Assembly (NCBI GenBank): GCA_934047225.1 | Contig: OW203986.1 | Span: 19,223,221-19,287,220 of the forward strand | Reading direction: 5' to 3' | DNA: 64,000 bases | DNA from: Ypsolopha sequella | Lineage: Eukaryota > Arthropoda > Insecta > Lepidoptera > Ypsolophidae | Shown here: piece by piece, positions 33,302 to 43,346 of the stretch | Position numbering within the stretch: position 1 is the stretch's first letter | Layout of the letters: each line of letters starts with the position of its first letter | Position numbers and translations under genes: made by a program | The notes under the pieces: generated by a model | Told to the model about the DNA's origin: nothing | Database searches by the model: none | The model's input: the letters and a program-made list of their open reading frames with translations, nothing else

Positions 33302-33827
33302 GGGTCAATTCTCCTGTTTTGTTACAAAATATTAAGAAATAATTATAACGGCCAAAATACAGGTTTAAGCTGAGACAACTTTTAACAATGCATAAACATA
33401 TTTTTGATTATTTATGGTAGTTTCAAAATAATTGAATTTTCCCTAAGCGTGATATTAGATTATTTAAGGAATTTACGGCTGGTATGGCCGCGTGCAAGAT
33501 TTATTTATTGTATTCCATATACGAACGATTAGTATTGTCATTGTCACTTCTGTAAACAAACCGTTGTCTTTTACTTGATGTCTTAACTTGGAGCCTGACT
33601 GACGCAAGTGAAAATGTTTATTTATAAATATATCCTCTTATACCACTAAACCTTTTAATTTCCATTAGACTATGAAAAAGCTAAGTGCTTTATAGCTATT
33701 GAAATATTATTAAAAATTTGTTTATGCATATAGCAAATTATTGTTAAAAGTTGTCTTAGCTGAAAATTGTATTTTGGCCGTTATAATTATTTCTTAATAT
33801 TTTGTTAGAAATCCGGAGAATCGACCC
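33302..33827. mobile_element. TTAA-flanked foldback MITE, copy 2 (526 bp)
   Basis: TTAA at 33298-33301 and 33828-33831. Inverted ends GGGTCAATTCTCC / GGAGAATCGACCC continue for about 95 bp (AATATTAAGAAATAATTATAACGGCCAAAATAC). Same family as 21353-21874, but the second half of the inner palindrome is missing and replaced by unrelated sequence. Confidence 0.82.
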
Positions 33828-33831
33828 TTAA

Positions 33832-35245
33832 TTCGATTTCTTACTCCCGAATTCACATCTGAGAATTTCAAGTTAAGCGGTGCTTAACTATGATATGCAT
33901 TGACATTTTTTGGTACGTAAACTGGCTCTTGGACTTATAGACCTAAATATGTAAAATTGCTTCATTATTTGGTTTTATTATCAATAAATAAATTAAATAA
34001 ATCAATAAATGCAGGTTTATTTGTTCATAATTTGTATCTGATCTTAAAGAATATGTTTGAATCTTTATTTGGTCTACAGCAAAAAGTAACAATAATTACT
34101 AAGTACTTATTATTTCAATTCACCATGGCACGACAATATATTTAAAATCTTATTCTGTGATTAATTCTAATTTCCATTGATCGAGATACAATTTAACTCC
34201 AATGTGAATGCGCGAAAGAAAAGTTTCTCTTCTAGACAAATTATTTAAATAATATTATTTTAAATAATTAAATAGGCATTTTCTTATTTTTGCCACATTT
34301 TTCCAGATGTTCAAATAAATGATAATAATAAACAAGGATACAAATCTATCAGGATAGTAATTTTCGAGTTACGTATAGATAGATTAAAGAACTACAAGGT
34401 ATCGATTTCCTCAAAAACCTCAATAAAATCAAATATAATTCCGAAAATGCAAGGGTAAAAGTAATATTAAATGAGGACCGTGAAAGGATCGACGGAAGCT
34501 TTCTGCTTCATTCGGGGTGAAAATTGCCCACTTGCGTACAATTTCGCGTCAATTTGCCGAATGGATTGCTTCGTACTCCGTGTACGTTTTGCCGAAAAAA
34601 TGAAAGAAATAGGCGTGTTACTGTTTTGATTATTACTAAGTTACTGTGGTTTATTTCGTTTATGTGTGTTTTTCCTTAAAACTATGGGGTAAAATAGGGG
34701 AATCTTTTTTTTCTGTTTTCATAAATCATAAAATAATCTAAGTAGGTAAATAATAAGTTTTGTGTTTCATAAACACATGGTGATTGCTATAATTTATCTA
34801 AAAACAAATAAGCGGAGTCCAGGTTTAAGAATATATTTAGATTGCTTAACTTTTTTACATATGCAAACTTTTCTTTTAATTTGATTATGTGTCTATTGTT
34901 TTTTTTCTTGATTTTTTTAACAAAATAAATTTTCCAAGTGTATAATTTATACTGTATACCGCCTTTATACATTTACTTTTATTAAGAGTTCTTCCATCCA
35001 AAGGTTGTGCGGAAGCTTTTAGTGATAACACCACTACACTTATAATAGGTACCCTGCTACCTATTGTAAAATTGTTTCCTTATTTCTGTTTTCTTGGTGT
35101 TTAATATATATTGTATATTATATTGCATTGGATAGACCAGGGATGGGAAAACTAAGGCCCGCGGGCCATCTCTGGGCCAGCCCCCCGACCATCAAACACT
35201 TAAACAGTGCACTTGCTTACATTAATAAATCTTTGCTCCTTTTTT
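33832..35245. other. AT-rich intergenic stretch
   Basis: No recognisable gene, repeat or RNA. The open frames at 33957 and 34787 have AT-driven composition. Confidence 0.5.
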
Positions 35246-35533
35246 AGGGTTCCGTACCTAAAGGGTAACCAACGGGACCCTATTACTAAAACTCCGCTGT
35301 CCGTCTGTCCGTCTGTCTGTCCGGCTGTATCTCATGAACCGTGATAGTTAGACAGTTGAAATTTTCACAGATGATGTATTTCTGTTGCCGCTATAGCAAC
35401 AAATACTAAAAAACAGAATAAAATAAATATTTAAGGCGGCTCCCAAACAACAAACTTGATTTTTTTGCCGTTTTATAGATAATGGTACGGAACCCTTCGT
35501 GCGCGAGTCCTACTCGCACTTGGCCGGTTTTTT
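35246..35533 (+). repeat. GGGTTCCGTACC-class dispersed repeat
   Basis: Starts AGGGTTCCGTACCTAAAGGG, has CCGTCTGTCCGTCTGTCTGTC, and ends GGTACGGAACCC...CTCGCACTTGGCCGGTTTTTT. Non-coding; typical full copy of this lepidopteran repeat class. Confidence 0.8.
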
Positions 35534-35802
35534 ATTGATAACCTGCAATCTTTATTTCATATTATTAAATTTTGCAATATTAAGAGATCTATTAATGTTG
35601 TTGAAACCCATTTTATTTCTGAAAATACAAATATTTTTATTTTAATAAAGAATTATATTATAGCCAGAATTTCAAAAACCTGACCCCGTGTTTGTAAATA
35701 TTGGGCGGCGTAGGAAAAAATTTGCCCATCCCTCGTATAGGCGGTTTAAGAATGAAGACATTTCGAAGCTGAAACAACTACACAAGCGTAAACAAAAAAG
35801 GT

Positions 35803-36117
35803 ATTTTCAATGCAAGTGCTCGTAAAGGCCCACTTTTTATGCATCAAAACCGAACAGAAAGTCGATTATTTTGCCCTAGGGCTTTATTGTTATTTTTATT
35901 TATTTATTTATAATGGTTGGCTAACCTGCAGCCTTTCCTGTGTACCATAAATGTTATACTTTTTTTCCACTGTTTAACGGCTCTGGATACAGTCCTTTTG
36001 AGCTAATCATAATTTAAAGTTCACAAGATTATATTATATATTTATTTATCGCTACGCTCGTATTTGAAATCGTCCTCGTAATTTATTCCTTTTCGCTCTT
36101 GTAGCATAAACTACTAT
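35803..36117 (-). repeat. Double-foldback repeat, inverted partial copy
   Basis: Reverse complement of the 29893/38555 repeat, from TTTTCAATGCAAGTGCTCG to GTAGCATAAACTACTA. The central palindrome is shortened (only one GCGTAGCGA arm remains). Confidence 0.75.
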
Positions 36118-36499
36118 TAAACCATTTTACAAAATTCAACTTAAGTGATAACTATACAATACAAAAAAATACAAACTCTTCTTCATAACCAAAACTGAAA
36201 AGATAACCATGTTTATTATTCCATCGCAACCGTTTTCATCTAACAAGTAGCGCAATGTAAACAATGCCTTAACTTCTTAAACACTTCAATATTGTCTTTG
36301 TTTATCTCTGCAGCTGAGAAAAATATACAAAACTCTAAAATGCGGTGGACTTTGTGTGCTTTTGGGTTCCATCGAGAAACGGACAACTATACAATCAGTG
36401 AGGGCTTGATTTCTAACGCTGCTTATAATAATATGCTTATATATCAAAACGGCTCACTTCAATGTACTGCCGGAAGCTGACGATATTAATCGTCCATAA

Positions 36500-36560
36500 G
36501 AACAAGTTTTACAATGGAACCAACCCTCAAATCGCAAAAAAATAATCTGCTGTTCCATGG
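36500..36560 (+). repeat. Arm fragment of the CAAGGTGTAACAG MITE
   Basis: AACAAGTTTTACAATGGAACCAACCCTCAAATC and AATCTGCTGTTCCAT parallel 12103-12160. Confidence 0.55.
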
Positions 36561-36717
36561 TAAAGTTAGTGAAGTAAAGCTACCCTACCAAAATGTACGA
36601 AACAACGGATTTCTTTTTCTCGATTTCTCAATTTTTTTTCACGGAATGTTGTTCGTATGGATGGTTACTGTCGCTAGTTTTCGGCTTCCGCAACTTCATC
36701 TTAACATCTTGTATATT

Positions 36718-37190
36718 AAGGGCCTTACTATTGCCAAATGGGTACTTTTTAAAGCCTACTCCTCGTTTATGGCCAAACTAAAAATAATGAAAAAATTTAT
36801 TATGAATAATCAACTCTAAGACAACATATGCAACATTTTTTTTTTCATACCACCAAAACTTCTACATGATTTTTTTTTTTTTACTGATTGGTGTTTTTTG
36901 ACCTCTAATTCCCTACTGCTCCTGAGTGGCTTGCTTGATTGAATTAATTTATGCTTTGATAAATAGATAAACTTAATAGCTATAAACATAACATAAGATT
37001 ATTCAATCGAGTAATCACGTCCAAGTGAAAAGTATAATTTTCTCCTATTTCGCCCTCTCAAGGACGCAGCGAGCGTCGCAACAGCCACTATGCATTGCGA
37101 GCTGATATGAACGTTATTTCAATGTCGTTTCCGTTGATATTTGTAGTGACAAATATCGAGCTGCTAATTTGGCGATGGTAATCGCCTTAA
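36718..37190 (+). repeat. Dispersed ~480-bp repeat, copy 2
   Basis: Same orientation as 8392-8872 and highly similar throughout. Shared homology ends at TAATCGCCTTAA in both. Confidence 0.8.
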
Positions 37191-38149
37191 GACGGGGATA
37201 GCTGACCAGTTTCAGCAGATTCAAACTGCCTTCATCTGGGCGAGTGAAGACACGACGTTACGCCTCACGCTTAGGGTTATTGATCTCTCTGTCCTAACAC
37301 AACACTGAAATGTCGTGATAGAAGTATACAGTAGGAGAGAGATGGATTTACTTTTTAAAGAAACTGAAAAACCTGTAAGAAAATGCCAAAAAATCGCTTG
37401 CATACAGAGACTGTGAAGTAAATTTGAGTTTTAAAAAATAAACTTAAAGGGCAAATAAATGGTTGAAACAACTGAAAAATATGGTCACCAAAGTTTCTTC
37501 CACAAAAGGTTGAAAATATTTTTACTCATGTCATGTAAGTAATTATGAAAAATTAAACAAAGTTTATTTTAAAATAATTAATTATAAGTTCCATTCTTGA
37601 ACGTCCCGACGGGGACCTCGTCAAATATGGCAACCCTACTTACGCTGCTTGTTAGAAAATACATTGTAATCCATTTTGAAATGTTTCATCACGATACCTT
37701 TCAAAGCGATAACGATAGATGTTAAAGTTAGATAATAGGCTCCTAGACGGAACCTCCTAACAGCGTACGACGTATACACTTGGTATATGATTCGTCGCGG
37801 TTATGCCCGCACATGTGTGATCGTTATTTCACACAATGCTTGAATGGATGATTTAGGTGTATAGTATACCATGTTTAGAAGACCCGAGCTCAAATTTCAA
37901 AGGACTTTAGAAAAGGGAAGAAAAATCAATTCTTCTTGTAACATAGTTTAAATTACCATCGGGTGCTAATGTAATTTACCATGTTTTTAGGGTTCCGTAT
38001 TGTGTGATGGTACGGAAATCTGTGTGCGCGAGTCCGACACAAACTTAGCAAAATTATTATAATATTTCAAATTTACTAGTTTAATGTAAATAGCTACAAT
38101 TACTTTTTAATTTTTTTTTTACCCATACCTGCCATTGTGTTTTTGTTTT
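37191..38149. other. Intergenic stretch
   Basis: Mostly unassigned. 37985-38045 is a GGTTCCG-class fragment (TTAGGGTTCCGTATTGTGTG ... CGCGAGTCCGAC). Confidence 0.45.
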
Positions 38150-38320
38150 ATATGTTTTAAAAAGGGGCGAACAGAAAATCAGCGCTTCAAGTTGTTCAAC
38201 TTGTAGTATTTTCTGAGTTTGCTCCTTTTTGCCATTTTGCATTACGTTGTACTCTCTTTTCTTTTTATGTGTTTTTTTTTTGGCAAATAAATTTATTTCA
38301 CTTTCAGTTTCAAATTCTGT
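38150..38320 (+). repeat. Possible LINE 3' end
   Basis: A hairpin-like stretch (GAACAGAAAATCAGCGCTTCAAG / CAACTTGTAGTATTTTCTGAG), then TTTATGTGTTTTTTTTTTGG and CAAATAAATTTATTTCACTTTC, a layout common at LINE 3' ends. Class unknown. Confidence 0.35.
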
Positions 38321-38554
38321 ACCCTTGTTAAATTACACTTTTGTCCATTAAACAAGCAGTTAATTAGCATAAGAAAGTTGATAATAAAATCGCGCCCACG
38401 TATCCTACAACTTTTCTCCCAACTAATAACCAAAGTAAGGTTAACAAGCAAAACAACCCTTAATGAAGCCACTACATGTTGTCCACATCTTTATTTTGTT
38501 TCAGTTAGGGGGCCGTAGATTTCTCGAGGGATACTCGATGGATCATCCAAATAA

Positions 38555-38946
38555 TAGTAGTTTATGCTACAAGGGCGAAAAGGAATAAATTACGAGGACG
38601 ATTTAAAACACGAGCGTAGCGAGTGTTTTAAACGTAACCGAGTAATTTATTGCTTTTACGCCCGTGTATCATACTACGTTTTTAATGCATAGTGTGAGGA
38701 AATGAAAACAAATATAATCTTGTGAACTTTAAATTATGATTGGCTCAAAAGGATTGTATCCAGAGCCGTTTAACGGTGGAAAAAAAAGTAAAACATCTAT
38801 GGTACACAGGAAAGGCTGCAGGTTAGCCAACCATTGCAAATAAATTAAAAAAAATAATAATAATAAGCCCTAGGGCAAAATAATCGACTTTCTGCTCGGT
38901 TTTGATGCATAAAAAGTGGGCCTTTACGAGCACTTGCATTGAAAAG
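38555..38946 (+). repeat. Double-foldback repeat, copy 2 (392 bp)
   Basis: Direct copy of 29893-30283, with only scattered differences. Immediately upstream sequence differs, so these are separate insertions. Confidence 0.8.
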
Positions 38947-40440
38947 TATGTTATGTATCGCTGCAAATTTGAAAAAAAATGCTTGTGCCTGACCTCGATT
39001 TGTAACTTATACTTAAATAAGTTCAATTATTGTATTGTCTTAACGTATGAACAAAATTATCAGATTATTCGGAAAAGTCTTTTTTTTCGTACATGCTACA
39101 TTTTAACAAATCATGCTGAACCATATGCGAACCCCCTAAAGAAACCTCCACGTATCTTTTAAAGAGCATTTTAAAGGGGCAATTTGTTAATGGAGTGGTC
39201 GCAAATCTGGCGTTATCTGATGCCGCAACAACCCGCCTTTTCGCAAACAAGTAACCCTTAAGTAAGTAAAGTCTTCCTTTTTTTCTAAATAATGTTCACG
39301 TCGTGGTTTGTTTAGTACCCCTTTCGCGATAAGGACTCTTAAAAAATATATTAAGGCTTTTAAAGAAATTGTCTCTTTACTTAGACTACTGTTTCGTGGA
39401 TTACGTGTTGGCTTTTATGTGTGTTTAACCGCTAATTTTGTTTTAAGTTTTATTTCTTTGCACACCATCTTTGGAAGCTCATTATAATATTCTCTTGTAC
39501 CAGGTCGTGTACCGATCCGAACGTATTGCTCAAAAATCTTTAGTGGTTAAATTCAAAAAAACAATGGTGTCGATTCGGCGCAACACAACTTAACTTATTT
39601 GACAGGACTGACCTTATTTTGAGCATCCTGTCTTTGTCTTTTCGATACAGTAAGAAAAAGACAGAACGCTTAAGAGCGGTATCGTAGCCGGATTGTTAAA
39701 TACCCGCCTTTTTCTAATTAAACGAAACAGAGCACTTAAATTCAAAATTCACTCAATAGTTATTCAACAAAATCTATCCCAAGTAACAATTCATTCGGGC
39801 CTAGGTTGTGAAAACTTCCTTTAGTTTGTATTTGGGTCGCGAAAAGGTTAATGCTTTTCTATCTAGGCATATTAAGTACTTGAGAATGATTATTAAGTTC
39901 TAAAACTAATTGTTTATCATAACAACCTATAAGCCGTTGACAAGAGTTTAAATTAACGTTATTTTGACTTGTGTTTCACGACCTTAAAGTCCTAGGATCT
40001 TATAGTTGTTGTAGACTCTTGATTAGATTCTGGAGAGGCTAGGATTATGCTTAAGTGAGATCTAAAGGTTAAATTTTTAACTTTGATATAACCACAAAGC
40101 TATGGAATGTTGAAATTACTTAGAAGTTATTTCTAAAACCTATCTAAAGCCTTTAGGCTGTATAAAAGTTGTCTCGGCAAACAAATTAGGACTGCATGAT
40201 GAAAACCAAGACCAAAAGGCTATAGTTCAGAGCTGAAGGCATGATTTATGTCCTACAAGAATATTTGAAAGCTTTAGAGGCATTCTTAAATATTATCAGT
40301 TGTCTCCGCGAATTCAAATTACGATGTCTTGCAAATTGAACCAACACAGGGTGATTTCAAAAAAACGGAGTGGAAATTTTAAACGGAAAGTGCGAAAAAT
40401 TTCCTACGAATAATGAATACAGCGGTTAATATATATTATT

Positions 40441-41265
40441 AGGGTTCCGTACCTCTAAAGGAAAAAAACCGGTCAAGTGCGAGTCAGACTCACATACCTA
40501 GGGCTCCATAATATGGATGAAAAATTTAATTTTGTAATTTTTTTCAACCGCTTTAATTGTCCTGTAATCTTTACGTAAACACATATTACCATGATTTTTT
40601 TTTATATTTTTCAGTCTACAAGTTTTGGAGATAAAGGGGGAGGGGGGACATTCAATTTTTTATGATTTTTCAAGGATTTCTCGAAATAGATGCAAATAGC
40701 CAAACTATAAATTTTAACAATAAATTTTTTAATACCTACAATTTGACACCCATAATGTATTTTTATAAAAATTATTTTTTATTTATTATAATTATTTTTT
40801 TATATTTTTCACTTTTGCTCAATTTTTTTACCACTATAGTTTTCCTGTAATTAGCCAGTTATGATCTATAATTGTCATTTTTTTCATATTTTTCGGTCCA
40901 CCAGTTTCGGAGATAAAGAGGGGGAGGACATACATATTTTTGTATTTTTCGAAACTATTGAGAATAAATATAATAAAAATATATGTTTTTACAATCAAAT
41001 TTTCAATATCTACAATTTGATATCCATATTGTATTTTTAGGATAATATTTTTTTATTTTTCTTACTTTTGTTTTTGAAATATTTTGAAAAATCCATTTTT
41101 TTACACTCTGATATGTGGGCAAATTAATTATTTATATGCCAAATTTCATGTCTTTATCTTGAACGGTGCTAAAGTTATGAGGCTGTGACATACGGACGGA
41201 GGGACGGTCAGACAACGGAGTCTCACCATAAAGGTTCCTTTTGTACCTTTTAGGTACGGAACCCT
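40441..41265 (-). repeat. GGGTTCCGTACC-class repeat with 14-bp inverted ends
   Basis: Bounded by AGGGTTCCGTACCT and AGGTACGGAACCCT, exact inverted repeats 825 bp apart. Interior related, inverted, to 9890-10621 (TTTTCGGTCCACCAGTTTCGG, AACGGTGCTAAAGTTATGAGG). Confidence 0.75.
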
Positions 41266-41840
41266 AAAAACAGAACCCTTATAGGATCACTTTGTTGTCC
41301 GTCTGCCTGCCCGCCTGTCCGTCTATCTGTCCAGACCCTTTACCTCAATAACGCGTGAAGTTATCAAATTGAAATTAAAACCATATAATCAAGTTTACTG
41401 TTACTTGAAGTTGCGAAAAAAATAAATTTTTATGTTAACGCAAAAAAATACGGCTTTTAATGCCACTAAAATCGTATATTTCGGGAGATGAGTTTTGTAA
41501 AACCCTCTTACAGGTTTCTCATAATTTATTAAAAAGAGTATTTATGCGAAGTATGTTGACTCTTCAGTATATGTTGATACTCCCACGGATTATGATTTTC
41601 CAAACAAGTTTCTACCCCATTTCATTATGAATTGATTTTCAAAAAATCCCTTCTTAGCGGATGTTTACGCATTAAAAGGAACCTACGGTGCAAATTTCAT
41701 GTTAGTAGGTTTAGCTGTTTGGTCTCGGCGTTGATAGATCAGTCAGTCAATCAGTCAGTCAGTCAGTCAGGGTATTCTTTTATATACAAATTTGTACGGA
41801 ACCCTCGACGGGCGAGTCCAACTCGCACTTGTCCGTTTTT
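41266..41840 (+). repeat. Second GGTTCCG-class repeat, adjoining
   Basis: Starts CAGAACCCTTATAGGATCAC with TTGTCCGTCTGCCTGC, and ends GTACGGAACCCTCGACGG and CACTTGTCCGTTTTTTTC. Includes a (CAGT)n run at 41739-41770. Confidence 0.7.
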
Positions 41841-43076
41841 TTCAAGATAGGTAGTCTGGTCACTGTTGAGGACTACTTAAGGCTAAATTTAAATGTATTC
41901 AGTAGTAAAGGTAAAACATAAGTTAGACAAGTACCTATCGACTAAACATAATTGAAAAAAGAAATAGTAACTTATTTGCACTCAAGGAGCAGCCTGTAGC
42001 TGCTTGATATCACTTGTGATGAACACTTGAACACTTGATTTTGCTTAATCGTTGTGGTCGCGACTGGCGAGTATTGAATTACTCCTGACGATAACCTGAA
42101 AGCTGTGAAAACAGCCTTTTGGTTTTATATAGCTCCGCGAAATTACCTTTAGCTCTTACTTTGGCAAAAACTAAGAGTTTTGAGCTGTTATAGTTCTGAA
42201 AAGGTTAACTTGAATGCTTTTTAGTAATTTCCTAACGTCAGCCATATTTATTCACTAAAATAAAAAAAAAAAACGAACTGAAAATAACATTTTAATACAA
42301 CGAAGCAAAATTAAATAACATGTTCTATACAATTTTAAATATACGTTTTTATATATGAGTATAACTTTTATTTCTAAAGCGATACACCATCAAACACCTT
42401 ATTTTTCACTTTTTTTTATTTAAAATGTCCTGAAAATTTGCAATTACGAAAGGCCTGTCTCGCATATAGCACTATTATCCTAAAGTTTTACGATAATGTA
42501 CCAATCGCACTATGTTTTGCATTTTATCTGACTTTAACATGCTACTAACTATTTTTTAAGAATACAACACTTACATATCTAGCCATTTTGAAACTTGGTA
42601 TAATGACAGGGAATGGCGCCATTATAAATAAGTAATTTAAACCCACCATTAGTGTTTCTGCGTACAAACAATCTTAAACAGAAACATTTTAAAACCCGAA
42701 AGTCCTGGAAAAGCGTTATTCATTTCTATCAAAAAGGTTTTAAGTTGTCATAGAGTTACATCCAAGACTAATGTAGAACCTATTAGTTGTATTGTATGGT
42801 TATAATAACGTTAATTTAAGGTTGTGACGGTTATATTTGGGTTTTGAGTAAGTAGTTAGAAAGGTTATAGATAAGAGCTACAGGTTTTGCTGTAGCTCTC
42901 AGAAAGGTTCTACAACGTGGGCCCTTTTTGCACTCAGGAGGTTAATATAACGTTAATATAAAGTAATTGAGACTACAAAGACTTATGAGCAGATTTCCAT
43001 ACAAAGGTATTAGAACCTTTTCAGTACCTTTCTAAAACCTTAAAAGTTACTTGGGATGTATTGTGTATACTGCATT

Positions 43077-43174
43077 CGCAAAGTTTCCATTGGTTTCTGT
43101 AAATAAGAATTTCAAAATTTCTTTAATTCAAATTTTTTTAATTCTTATTTACGGAAACCGATGGAAACTTTGCG
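43077..43174. repeat. 98-bp hairpin with 34-base arms
   Basis: CGCAAAGTTTCCATTGGTTTC... pairs with ...GAAACCGATGGAAACTTTGCG. There are two mismatches in 34, both G:U-compatible in one strand orientation. The loop is about 30 bases, AT-rich. It lies inside the right arm of the 3.75-kb foldback. Could be a small MITE or a hairpin transcript; no evidence decides. Confidence 0.8.
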
Positions 43175-43346
43175 GTAGCAACATTTACAATTCGTACATA
43201 GATAGGTAATGAGGTTTTGTTGGATAACTATTGAGTGAATTTTGAATTGAAGTGTTCCATTTCGACGAATTAAAAAAAGGCGGGTATTTCACAATCCAGC
43301 TGCGATACCGCTCTAAAATTGTGTTTAGTCCTGTCAAATAAGTTAA

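Larger units (their letters stand above)
39594..43342. mobile_element. Large TTAA-flanked foldback element, 3.75 kb
   Basis: The outer 20 bases are inverted (CTTATTTGACAGGACT / AGTCCTGTCAAATAAG) with TTAA at 39590-39593 and 43343-43346. The arms stay recognisable inward: GAGCGGTATCGTAGC with GCGATACCGCTC; AAATACCCGCCTTTTT with AAAAAGGCGGGTATTT; TTCAAAATTCACTCAATAGTTA with its complement; CATCCCAAGTAAC with GTTACTTGGGATG. Further in, the arms diverge. The centre carries one or two GGTTCCG-class repeats (40441-41840). No transposase frame. Confidence 0.6.
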
